Shown here in pieces: positions 55,846 through 63,336 of a stretch of DNA of 64,000 nucleotides (the stretch's first letter is position 1; each line of letters starts with the position of its first letter). The DNA is from a bacterium (GTDB lineage: Bacteria; Bacillota; Bacilli; Lactobacillales; Streptococcaceae), in assembly GCA_905221455.1 (NCBI GenBank), contig CAJNDF010000003.1, forward strand, positions 124,001 to 188,000. The letters run 5' to 3'. Below the pieces are notes generated by a model. It was given only the letters and a program-made list of their open reading frames with translations, was not told the origin of the DNA and searched no databases. The translations under genes were made by a program, and so were the position numbers.

Positions 55846-58800
55846 ATGAGACAAACAAATGTTAGAGGGACATTATCCCTACGTGGCTTTAGAAAATTGA
55901 GAACTGGTGCAATTGTTGCAACAGGTGTGATTTTATTGGGACTGGGCTTTTTAGCTCCAACTGTTTCCGCTAACGAACAAGATGGTGTTTGGGTAGCCAG
56001 AACAGTTGCAGAAGTAAAAGCTGATATTCAAAAAGAAGGTGATTTATTTAAGTATGTCATTAAGTGGGGAGATACATTAAGTGTTATCAGCGAAGCAAGC
56101 AATATCCCTGTAGATGTACTCCAAGAAATGAATCAAGTTTCAGGCAAGAATTTATTCTTACCGCATAATGAATTGTACTTTACCGAAACTGAAACGATTT
56201 CAGATACAGTCACAAAACACAAGATTGTCATCAAAGAAAGTGGTGCCAGTGGCGAAGTTCGCACTTACGAAGTTTTGCTCAAGAAAGACCAGGAGACAAA
56301 AGCTCTTACCTTTGAATTAACAGATGTCACTGAGAAAGTTGAAAAAATGGCTGTGAACTATAGCCCAGTCTATCAGTCTGTATCAGCACCAATAGTGGAA
56401 AGTGCGGAAGAATCAGGTGAAGAACCAGCAGCAGGCACAACACCGAAAGCAGACGAGCCAGCGGCACCATCGCCAAAAGCAGACGAGCCAGCGGCACCAT
56501 CGCCAAAAGCAGAGGAACCAGTGATACCAGCACCAAAAGCAGAGGAACCAGCAGCAGGCACAACACCGAAAGCGGAAGAACCAGCAGCAGGAACAATGCC
56601 GAAAGCAGAAGAACCAGCAGCAGGAACAACGCCGAAAGCGGACGAGCCAGCAGCAGGAACAACACCAAAAGCGGAAGAACCAACGACTCCAGCACCGAAA
56701 GACGATGAATCAGCTTCTTCAGTTGAATCTCCATCAACAGGTAATCATTCAGAAGAGTCTGGAGCATCATCTACAACTCCCACAGGTGATTCAACAGCTA
56801 CCCAACCAAGTGATTCAACATCGTCACCGGTAACCCCAAGTGAAGAAGCACCGGTCACCTCAGGTGAACCCAATTCCACTACACAGCCAGCTGGAGAAAC
56901 AGGTAACTCTGAAACAACTGTAGCACCTTCCAATACTCCATCTGCAGATGCTACAAATGATTCAGGGAGTGCAGCGACATCAGGTTCAGTAACAGATAAT
57001 ACCTCTTCAAACACAGGGACTGCAGATCAACCTGTAGCTTCAAATTCAAGTTCTGAATCACCGGCGACCTCAGCACCAAAAGCAGAAGAACCAGCGACTC
57101 CAGCACCGGTAACTCCAAGTGAAGAAACACCGGTCGCTTCAGGCGAGCCCGATTCCACTGAACAGCCAGCTGGAGAATCAGGTAAATCTGAAACACCGTC
57201 AGAACCTTCCAATACTCCATCTGCAGATGCTACAAATGATTCAGGGAGTGCAGCGACATCAGGTTCAGTAACAGATAATACCTCTTCAAACACAGGGACT
57301 GCAGATCAACCTGTAGCTTCAAATTCAAGTTCTGAATCACCGGCGACCTCAGCACCAAAAGCAGAAGAACCAGCGACTCCAGCACCGGTAACTCCAAGTG
57401 AAGAAACACCGGTCGCTTCAGGCGAGCCCGATTCCACTGAACAGCCAGCTGGAGAATCAGGTAAATCTGAAACACCGTCAGAACCTTCCAATACTCCATC
57501 TGCGGAAGCTACAAATGAATCAGGGAATGCAGCAGAATCAAGTCCAGTAACAGACAACGCCCCTTCAAACACAGGGACTACAGAACAACCTGTAGCTTCA
57601 ACCCCAAGTTCTGAAGAACCATCAGCAGGAACAACCCCAAAAGCTGAAGAGCCAGCGGCCACAACACCAAAAGCCGAGGAACCATCAGCAGGCACAACAC
57701 CAAAAGCAGAAGACCCATCAGCAGGCACAACCCCAAAAGTAGAAGAACCATCAGCAGGAACAACGCCGAAAGTAGAAGAACCATCAGCAGGCACAACCCC
57801 AAAAGTAGAAGAACCATCAGCAGGCACAACACCAAAAGTAGAAGACCCATCAGCAGGCACAACACCAAAAGTAGAAGAACCAGCAGCGGCTACAACGCCA
57901 AAAGTAGAAGAACCATCAGCAGGCACAACGCCGAAAGCAGAAGAACCATCAGCAGGCACAACACCGAAAGCAGAAGAGCCAGCGGCACCATCGCCAAAAG
58001 CAGAGGAACCAGTGGCAGGCACAACACCAAAAGCGGAAGAACCAGCGGCAGGCACAACACCAAAAGCAGAAGACCCAGCTACAACACCAAAAGCAGATAC
58101 TCCGTCTGAAGAAGTAGCACCTAAAGATGAAAAACTTGAGGAAGCAAAAAAAGATGGAAAAGATGCTATTGAAAAAATTGCAGCTTCAAAACTTAGTGAA
58201 ATTGAAAAAGTTAAAGATGAAGCAGAAAAAGCTAAGTTAGAAGCTAAATTAAAAGAATTAAAAGAAGCAGGATTAGAAGCGATAAATAATGCTAAAGATC
58301 ACGATGCAGCAGTAGATGCTACGGATGAATATCAAACTAAGATTGATGAGATTAATGTTCCAGGTGAAGAATTACCAGCACCAAATTATAACAAAGATAA
58401 TTTAACAAATGGACGTAATGAAGGTACTACCATTAATGATGGAAGTACAGCAATAGGTCATGGGTCAGGTGAAGCTACAGCAACAACTCCGACACAGCCT
58501 ACTACTGAAAGATCAACTACTACAACAGCTACAGCACAACCTTCTTCAACTTCAGAAGGGACTTCAAGTTTTAGAAATGCCCCATCAGTTCAAGCAAGAG
58601 CAAGAAGAGTGGCACGTTCGACATCAGAACCAGATGGAACTGTAAATATTAGCTATAACTTCGCTGGAATGCCAGATATTCATGGTTTCCTATCTGACCC
58701 AGGAGAAAATAACACTGTCACAATTCCTGCTGGAACGAGTGAAGCACAGGCAAAAGAGCTAGTAAAAGAAAAAATTGAAGCCAAGATAAAAGACTTAGCT

Positions 58801-59238
58801 GCTAGAGGGTATCATGTGAAAAATGACATTATTTTTGAACAAGATACTACTGTGAAAAATTATAACTATGTCGTTACATTCACTAAGGAGGCTACAGGAA
58901 CTTCAGGTTTCAGAATGGCTCCAGCAGTTCAACCACGCGCTAGCAGAAATCGTAGAAGTCTAGAACAGCCAGCTCCTCAAAAGGTCAAAGTCAATGTTTT
59001 TTATAACTTTGATCAGATGAAAGATATTGCAGGTTTCCTAGGAGATATCAATGGAACTCCTCTTGAAGTCACGGAAGGTTCAACAAATGAACAGGTGAAA
59101 GAAGCGGTTAAGAGCCAAGTTGAAGCTAAAAAAGAAGAGTTGCGTAAACGCGGCTATACTTTCAAAGAAGACTATGTATATCAATCTAATGGGAAAGATT
59201 ATAATTACGTTGTAACATTTTCAAAAGCAACTAAATAA
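55846..59238 (+). CDS. Secreted LysM repeat-rich surface protein
   Basis: 1130 residues. Signal peptide (about 1-42; LRGFRKLRTGAIVATG then a hydrophobic core and TVSA), one LysM domain (69-112, YVIKWGDTLSVISEASNI), a globular part to about 175, then a Pro/Ala/Glu/Thr-rich region to about 750. That region holds KAEEP-type 11-residue repeats and two identical 93-residue units (361-453 and 454-546). A charged helical stretch (about 755-840) and two related C-terminal domains of about 80 residues (from 933 and 1049) follow. There is no LPXTG sorting signal, so LysM is the only visible wall anchor. A GTG at 55834 could start the frame, but ATG at 55846 follows GAGG. Resembles adhesins or wall-spanning proteins; function unknown. 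Confidence 0.88.
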   Translation: MRQTNVRGTLSLRGFRKLRTGAIVATGVILLGLGFLAPTVSANEQDGVWVARTVAEVKADIQKEGDLFKYVIKWGDTLSVISEASNIPVDVLQEMNQVSGKNLFLPHNELYFTETETISDTVTKHKIVIKESGASGEVRTYEVLLKKDQETKALTFELTDVTEKVEKMAVNYSPVYQSVSAPIVESAEESGEEPAAGTTPKADEPAAPSPKADEPAAPSPKAEEPVIPAPKAEEPAAGTTPKAEEPAAGTMPKAEEPAAGTTPKADEPAAGTTPKAEEPTTPAPKDDESASSVESPSTGNHSEESGASSTTPTGDSTATQPSDSTSSPVTPSEEAPVTSGEPNSTTQPAGETGNSETTVAPSNTPSADATNDSGSAATSGSVTDNTSSNTGTADQPVASNSSSESPATSAPKAEEPATPAPVTPSEETPVASGEPDSTEQPAGESGKSETPSEPSNTPSADATNDSGSAATSGSVTDNTSSNTGTADQPVASNSSSESPATSAPKAEEPATPAPVTPSEETPVASGEPDSTEQPAGESGKSETPSEPSNTPSAEATNESGNAAESSPVTDNAPSNTGTTEQPVASTPSSEEPSAGTTPKAEEPAATTPKAEEPSAGTTPKAEDPSAGTTPKVEEPSAGTTPKVEEPSAGTTPKVEEPSAGTTPKVEDPSAGTTPKVEEPAAATTPKVEEPSAGTTPKAEEPSAGTTPKAEEPAAPSPKAEEPVAGTTPKAEEPAAGTTPKAEDPATTPKADTPSEEVAPKDEKLEEAKKDGKDAIEKIAASKLSEIEKVKDEAEKAKLEAKLKELKEAGLEAINNAKDHDAAVDATDEYQTKIDEINVPGEELPAPNYNKDNLTNGRNEGTTINDGSTAIGHGSGEATATTPTQPTTERSTTTTATAQPSSTSEGTSSFRNAPSVQARARRVARSTSEPDGTVNISYNFAGMPDIHGFLSDPGENNTVTIPAGTSEAQAKELVKEKIEAKIKDLAARGYHVKNDIIFEQDTTVKNYNYVVTFTKEATGTSGFRMAPAVQPRASRNRRSLEQPAPQKVKVNVFYNFDQMKDIAGFLGDINGTPLEVTEGSTNEQVKEAVKSQVEAKKEELRKRGYTFKEDYVYQSNGKDYNYVVTFSKATK
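56926..57483 (+). repeat. Two 279-bp tandem units in the LysM gene
   Basis: Units 56926-57204 and 57205-57483 are practically identical, and a diverged partial third begins at 57484. The period of 93 codons keeps the frame. This indicates a recent duplication and probable length variation between isolates. Confidence 0.92.
57616..58085 (+). repeat. 33-bp coding repeats (KAEEPSAGTTP type)
   Basis: About fourteen imperfect copies of an 11-codon unit, with variants KVEEP, KAEDP and APSPKAEEP. A shorter block of the same kind lies at 56435-56700. They form a flexible spacer. Confidence 0.9.
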
Positions 59239-59270
59239 CTTCTATTCCATAGAGAGCCAAATGTGAGCAG

Positions 59271-59297
59271 AGAGAGCGATAGGCTCTCTTTGTTTTA
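59271..59297 (+). terminator. Terminator of the LysM gene
   Basis: AGAGAGC (59271-59277), 5-nt loop, GCTCTCT (59283-59289), then TTGTTTT. The tail runs into the pep27 remnant. Confidence 0.72.
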
Positions 59298-59354
59298 TCT
59301 AGTGGTCAGTTTCTTAAAGACAAAAGGCCAGTAAGAGGCTATAATAGAAAATAG
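59292..59354 (+). pseudogene. pep27: 5'-truncated remnant of pep27
   Basis: The frame reads VLSSGQFLKDKRP then VRGYNRK and stops at TAG (59352-59354). The pneumococcal 27-residue Pep27, as I remember it, ends in VLSSGQLLADKRP and ARDYNRK, so about 16 of 20 residues agree. The expected MRKEFHN start is absent; in its place is the LysM gene terminator, with an in-frame TAG at 59280-59282. Position (after vex, before vncR) also fits. Thus only the 3' part of pep27 remains, unless the original ORF was never a gene. Confidence 0.72.
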
Positions 59355-59371
59355 AGTAGGTATTTATTCTA

Positions 59372-59476
59372 ATACTCTTCGAAAATCAAATTCAAACCAC
59401 GTCAGCGTCGCCTTACCGTACTCAAGTACAGCTTGCGGCTAGCTTCCTAGTTTGCTTTTTGATTTTCATTGAGTAT
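59372..59476. repeat. BOX element (boxA-boxC)
   Basis: ATACTCTTCG, CACGTCAGCGTCGCCTTACC, a TACTCAAGTA palindrome in place of boxB, and GATTTTCATTGAGTAT. It sits between the pep27 remnant and vncR, 32 bp before the vncR start. Confidence 0.92.
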
Positions 59477-59508
59477 AAGAAAAATAAAAAATAGAGAGCA
59501 GTTAAAGT

Positions 59509-60165
59509 ATGAAAATTTTAATTGTAGAAGATGAAGAGATGATCCGTGAAGGAATCAGTGACTATTTGACGGATTGTGGATATGAAACCATTGAGGCGGC
59601 GGACGGTCAGGAAGCCTTGGAGCAATTTTCTAGCTATGAGGTAGCCTTGATTTTACTGGATATCCAGATGCCCAAGCTCAATGGCCTAGAAGTCCTAGCT
59701 GAGATACGCAAAACCAGTCAGGTTCCTGTCTTGATGTTGACCGCCTTTCAGGATGAAGAATACAAGATGAGTGCTTTTGCCTCGCTAGCAGATGGCTATC
59801 TGGAAAAACCTTTTTCTCTGTCCCTCTTAAAAGTGAGGGTAGACGCGATTTTTAAGCGCTATTATGATACAGGACGAGTCTTCTCCTATAAGGATGCCAA
59901 GGTGGACTTTGAAAGCTATAGTGCAAGCCTCGCAGGTCAAGAAGTGGCTATCAATGCCAAAGAGTTGGAAATTCTAGACTATCTGGTGAAAAATGAAGGC
60001 CGGGCCTTGACTCGGTCTCAGATTATTGATGCTGTCTGGAAGGCGACAGATGAGGTTCCCTTTGACCGTGTCATTGATGTCTATATCAAGGAATTGAGGA
60101 AAAAGCTGGATTTGGACTGCATCCTTACAGTGCGCAATGTTGGTTATAAATTGGAGCGAAAATGA
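59509..60165 (+). CDS. vncR: Response regulator VncR
   Basis: 218 residues. Receiver domain (VEDEEM, Asp in ILLDIQMPKLNG, Lys in EKPFSL) and an OmpR-type winged helix (ALTRSQIIDAVW... VIDVYIKELRKKL). Named for its place behind vex and next to vncS. It overlaps vncS by 4 bp. No obvious Shine-Dalgarno beyond GAGAGCAG; the upstream BOX occupies much of the promoter area. Confidence 0.9.
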   Translation: MKILIVEDEEMIREGISDYLTDCGYETIEAADGQEALEQFSSYEVALILLDIQMPKLNGLEVLAEIRKTSQVPVLMLTAFQDEEYKMSAFASLADGYLEKPFSLSLLKVRVDAIFKRYYDTGRVFSYKDAKVDFESYSASLAGQEVAINAKELEILDYLVKNEGRALTRSQIIDAVWKATDEVPFDRVIDVYIKELRKKLDLDCILTVRNVGYKLERK

Positions 60166-61490
60166 AACGAACAGGTTTATTTACAAAGATATTTATCTAC
60201 ACCTTCTCGATTTTTAGTATTCTGGTCGTCTGTCTCCATTTAGCCATTTATTTTCTCTTTCCCTCGACTTATCTGAGCCACCGTCAGGAAACCATTGGTC
60301 AGAAAGCGACAGCTATTGCCCGGTCACTCGAAGGAAAGGATAGGCAAAGTATTGAGCAAGTCTTAGACCTGTATTCCCAGACCAGTGAGATTAAGGGAGC
60401 AGTCAAGGGAGAGATGACTGAGGACAAGTTGGAGGTCAAGGACAGTCTTCCTCTGGATACAGACCGCCAGACCACCTCGCTTTTTATTGAGGAACGGGAG
60501 GTGAAAACACAAGACGGTGGAACCATGACTCTCCAGTTTCTGGCTTCAATGGACTTGCAAAAGGAAGCAGAGCAGATCAGTCTTCAATTTCTTCCCTATA
60601 CCTTGCTGGCCTCCTTTTTAATTTCCCTCTTGGTGGCTTACATCTATGCTCGGACCATTGTTGCCCCGATTTTGGAAATCAAGCGAGTGACTCGTCGGAT
60701 GATGGATTTGGATGCCCAAGTGCGATTGCGCGTGGATTCCAAGGACGAGATTGGGGATCTCAAGGAACAAATCAATAGCCTTTACCAGCACCTTTTAACT
60801 GTCATTGCGGACTTGCATGACAAGAATGAAGCTATTCTCCAGCTGGAAAAGATGAAGGTCGAATTCCTACGAGGGGCTTCTCATGAACTGAAAACACCTC
60901 TGGCTAGTTTGAAAATTCTGATTGAAAACATGAAAGAAAATATCGGCCGCTATAAGGATAGAGACCACTATCTGGGAGTTGCCTTGGGGATTGTGGATGA
61001 GCTCAATCACCATGTCCTCCAGATACTTTCGCTCTCTTCTGTGCAGGAACTACGAGATGATAGGGAAACAATTGACCTCCTCCAGATGACGCAAAGTCTG
61101 GTTAAGGATTATGCCTTGCTCGCCAAGGAAAGAGAAGTTCAGATTGACAATAGTTTGAACCATCAGCAGGCTTATCTAAACTCATCAGTTATGAAGTTAA
61201 TCTTGTCTAATCTCATCAGCAATGCTATCAAGCATTCTGCTCCAGGTAGTTTGGTTCGAATTGGCGAAAGAGAAGGGGAACTCTTTATCGAGAATAGTTG
61301 TAGTCCTGAAGAACAAGAAAAACTGGCCCAGTCTTTTTCTGACAATGCTAGTCGCAAGGCTAAGGGGTCGGGGATGGGGCTCTTTGTTGTTAAAAGTTTA
61401 TTAGAACATGAAAAATTACCTTACTGGTTCGAAATGCAAGAGAATCGCTTAACGTTCTTCATAGCTTTTCCAAAAGTTGCCCAAGACTAG
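60162..61490 (+). CDS. vncS: Sensor histidine kinase VncS
   Basis: 442 residues. Two membrane helices (about 10-30 and 145-167) flank an extracellular sensor of roughly 115 residues, then HAMP (TRTIVAPILEIKRVTRRM area), the His box RGASHELKTPLASL, N box (LILSNLISNAIKHS) and G box (GSGMGLFVVKSLL). In pneumococcus VncS was linked to vancomycin tolerance and later to host lactoferrin; both claims concern that species. fba follows with its own promoter. Confidence 0.9.
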   Translation: MKRTGLFTKIFIYTFSIFSILVVCLHLAIYFLFPSTYLSHRQETIGQKATAIARSLEGKDRQSIEQVLDLYSQTSEIKGAVKGEMTEDKLEVKDSLPLDTDRQTTSLFIEEREVKTQDGGTMTLQFLASMDLQKEAEQISLQFLPYTLLASFLISLLVAYIYARTIVAPILEIKRVTRRMMDLDAQVRLRVDSKDEIGDLKEQINSLYQHLLTVIADLHDKNEAILQLEKMKVEFLRGASHELKTPLASLKILIENMKENIGRYKDRDHYLGVALGIVDELNHHVLQILSLSSVQELRDDRETIDLLQMTQSLVKDYALLAKEREVQIDNSLNHQQAYLNSSVMKLILSNLISNAIKHSAPGSLVRIGEREGELFIENSCSPEEQEKLAQSFSDNASRKAKGSGMGLFVVKSLLEHEKLPYWFEMQENRLTFFIAFPKVAQD

Positions 61491-61511
61491 GAAGAGAAAG
61501 GGTTTACATAG

Positions 61512-61574
61512 ATGAAGCTAGAAGAAATTCAATCGAAACTGCGGGAAAAACTAGATTTTTTTGTCAAAAAGTGA
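61512..61574 (+). CDS. Possible 20-residue peptide before fba
   Basis: ATG-TGA frame encoding a charged helical peptide (begins MKLEEIQSKL, ends FFVKK). Shine-Dalgarno is not evident, and the fba extended -10 (TGATAAAAT, 61572-61580) overlaps its stop. It may be chance. Confidence 0.2.
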   Translation: MKLEEIQSKLREKLDFFVKK

Positions 61575-61630
61575 TAAAATGAACAATGTAAATGGGATGA
61601 CCCATAAAAATATACAGGAGGCCTGATAAA

Positions 61631-62512
61631 ATGGCAATCGTTTCAGCAGAAAAATTTGTCCAAGCAGCTCGTGACAACGGTTATGCAGTTGGTGGATTTA
61701 ACACAAACAACCTTGAGTGGACTCAAGCTATCTTGCGCGCAGCAGAAGCTAAAAAAGCTCCAGTTTTGATCCAAACTTCAATGGGTGCTGCTAAATACAT
61801 GGGTGGTTACAAAGTTGCTCGCAACTTGATCGCTAACCTTGTTGAATCAATGGGGATCACTGTACCAGTAGCTATCCACCTTGACCACGGTCACTACGAA
61901 GATGCACTTGAGTGTATCCGAGTTGGTTATACTTCAGTTATGTTTGATGGTTCACACCTTCCAGTTGAAGAAAACCTTGATAAAGCTCGTAAAGTTGTAG
62001 AATTTGCTCATGCAAATGGTGTATCAGTAGAAGCTGAAGTTGGTACTATCGGTGGTGAAGAAGACGGAATCATCGGTGATGGCGAATTGGCTCCAATCGA
62101 AGACGCTAAAGCAATGGTTGCAACTGGTATTGACTTCTTGGCAGCTGGTATTGGTAACATCCATGGTCCTTACCCAGCAAACTGGAAAGGTCTTCACCTT
62201 GATCACTTGCAAAAATTGACAGAAGCAGTACCTGGATTCCCAATCGTATTGCACGGTGGTTCAGGTATTCCTGATGAGCAAATCCAAGCAGCTATCAAAC
62301 TTGGTGTTGCGAAAGTTAACGTTAACACAGAATGCCAAATCGCATTCGCTAACGCAACTCGTAAATTTGCTCGTGATTACGAAGCAAACGAAGCAGAATA
62401 CGACAAGAAAAAACTCTTTGACCCACGTAAATTCTTGGCTGACGGTGTAAAAGCTATCCAAGCATCAGTTGAAGAACGTATCGACGTATTCGGTTCAGAA
62501 GGTAAAGCTTAA
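61631..62512 (+). CDS. fba: Class II fructose-1,6-bisphosphate aldolase
   Basis: 293 residues. Zn ligands and catalytic residues of class II aldolases are visible: LDHGHYEDALEC, EAEVGTIGGEEDG, GNIHGPYP, VLHGGSGIPDEQI, and the C-terminal NVNTECQIAFA. It splits FBP into DHAP and G3P. Codon use is strongly biased, as for highly expressed glycolytic genes. The ribosome site is AGGAGG, and an extended -10 lies at 61572-61580. Confidence 0.97.
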   Translation: MAIVSAEKFVQAARDNGYAVGGFNTNNLEWTQAILRAAEAKKAPVLIQTSMGAAKYMGGYKVARNLIANLVESMGITVPVAIHLDHGHYEDALECIRVGYTSVMFDGSHLPVEENLDKARKVVEFAHANGVSVEAEVGTIGGEEDGIIGDGELAPIEDAKAMVATGIDFLAAGIGNIHGPYPANWKGLHLDHLQKLTEAVPGFPIVLHGGSGIPDEQIQAAIKLGVAKVNVNTECQIAFANATRKFARDYEANEAEYDKKKLFDPRKFLADGVKAIQASVEERIDVFGSEGKA

Positions 62513-62538
62513 TCTAGCCTATAAACGCTGATATGACT

Positions 62539-62568
62539 GAGTTTATCCATTAGGATAAGCTCTTTTTT
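62539..62568 (+). terminator. Terminator of fba
   Basis: GAGTTTATCC, loop, GGATAAGCTC, then TTTTTT; one G-T pair. Confidence 0.88.
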
Positions 62569-62610
62569 GTTCTTTTGCTCCTGATTTTCCCCGAAAAGGA
62601 CTTATTTTAT

Positions 62611-62650
62611 CAAAGAATCAATTAATGGAGTAATTGATTCTTTGGTTTTT
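62611..62650. terminator. Second strong hairpin, probably terminator of the leftward unknown gene
   Basis: CAAAGAATCAATTA (62611-62624), loop ATGGAG, TAATTGATTCTTTG (62631-62644): perfect 14-bp stem with T-rich flanks on both sides. Confidence 0.8.
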
Positions 62651-62713
62651 ATAGTAGTTCACTTTTGTTGGTTCACTGATTTCCTGAAAGAAAGATTCAA
62701 CCTTGCTGACCAG

Positions 62714-62947
62714 TTAGGCTTTTGCTTGGTTTTCTACTTTATCGAGTAGTTCATTAAACAATTTTAGATTCATTAGGTTCGATACTGTGACATTGAATTT
62801 TTTCGATTTACAAAGAGAAATAATTTCACTCCCAAATACCTTTATTTCATCGATATATTGGTTATGAAAGACATTATTTTGAATCAAGATTTCGAAATTC
62901 TTGACGAAATCATAGAGGTTTTCGTATAGTTCATCTAAGTTATTCAT
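62714..62947 (-). CDS. 77-residue protein of unknown function
   Basis: Acidic, mostly helical protein (LYENLYDFVKNFEIL..., NLMNLKLFNELLDKVENQ). No motif is recognised. A strong Shine-Dalgarno (AAAGGAG) lies 8 nt before the start and a terminator lies behind, so it is probably translated. Directly upstream on the same strand is a broken gene. Together with the PIN-like gene this marks an accessory segment after fba. Confidence 0.6.
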   Translation of the reverse strand: MNNLDELYENLYDFVKNFEILIQNNVFHNQYIDEIKVFGSEIISLCKSKKFNVTVSNLMNLKLFNELLDKVENQAKA

Positions 62948-62951
62948 TATT

Positions 62952-63198
62952 TTATCTCCTTTTAGCTATATCCATTTTTTTTAAAGCTTTATTGTATGCT
63001 TCACTATACTTTTTATAATAGGTTCGTTCAATACTAGTTAATTAGTAGAAATCGTATCATTTTGAACACGTAGTTTACTATAGAATTATAGATATCATTT
63101 CCCGATAGTTCAAATGTGCTGTTTACTTCATCTACTTTAAAAGTATTTGCTTCTCCCCGTTCAATAGTACCCTTACCATCTTTGATAGTAAAAGCCAA
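62952..63198 (-). pseudogene. Broken gene upstream of the 77-residue protein
   Basis: One frame reads about 54 codons (63198 to a TAG at 63034; includes FTIKDGKGTIERGEAN and ELSGNDIYNSIVNYV). A +1 shift continues with a credible segment RTYYKKYSEAYNKALKKMDI to a TAA at 62952. No ATG start is seen. The frames together look like one short gene damaged by a frameshift. Family unknown. Confidence 0.35.
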
Positions 63199-63299
63199 TT
63201 CATTTCCCTTATTTCAATTTTATCAAGGTAGTATTACAAGAGCGAAACAACGAGTTTCCATTATAGTGGCAAAAATAAAGTATATTCTTTAAAGTATGT

Positions 63300-63305
63300 T
63301 ATAAT
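63300..63305 (+). promoter_or_regulatory. Extended -10 of the PIN-like gene
   Basis: TGTTATAAT with TATAAT at 63300-63305, 31 nt before the ATG; no clear -35. Confidence 0.55.
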
Positions 63306-63336
63306 GTTTTCATACATTTTTGAAAGGACTAGTAGT

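Noticed and set aside
57306..58055. 249-codon open frame opposite the LysM gene repeats
   Set aside because: It is a mirror of the repetitive Pro/Glu/Ala coding sequence (product of SAFGVVPADGS repeats) and lacks a ribosome site.
57616..58085. CRISPR-like regular repeats
   Set aside because: The units are in-frame codons of an open reading frame without unique spacers of constant length, and no cas genes are present.
61512..61574. 20-residue peptide as a Pep27 substitute for VncS
   Set aside because: It has no resemblance to Pep27, no ribosome site, and lies behind vncS over the fba promoter; kept only as a low-confidence feature.
62616..62650. Attachment site of a prophage after fba
   Set aside because: The perfect palindrome is a plain terminator; no integrase or repeat pair is visible within the window.
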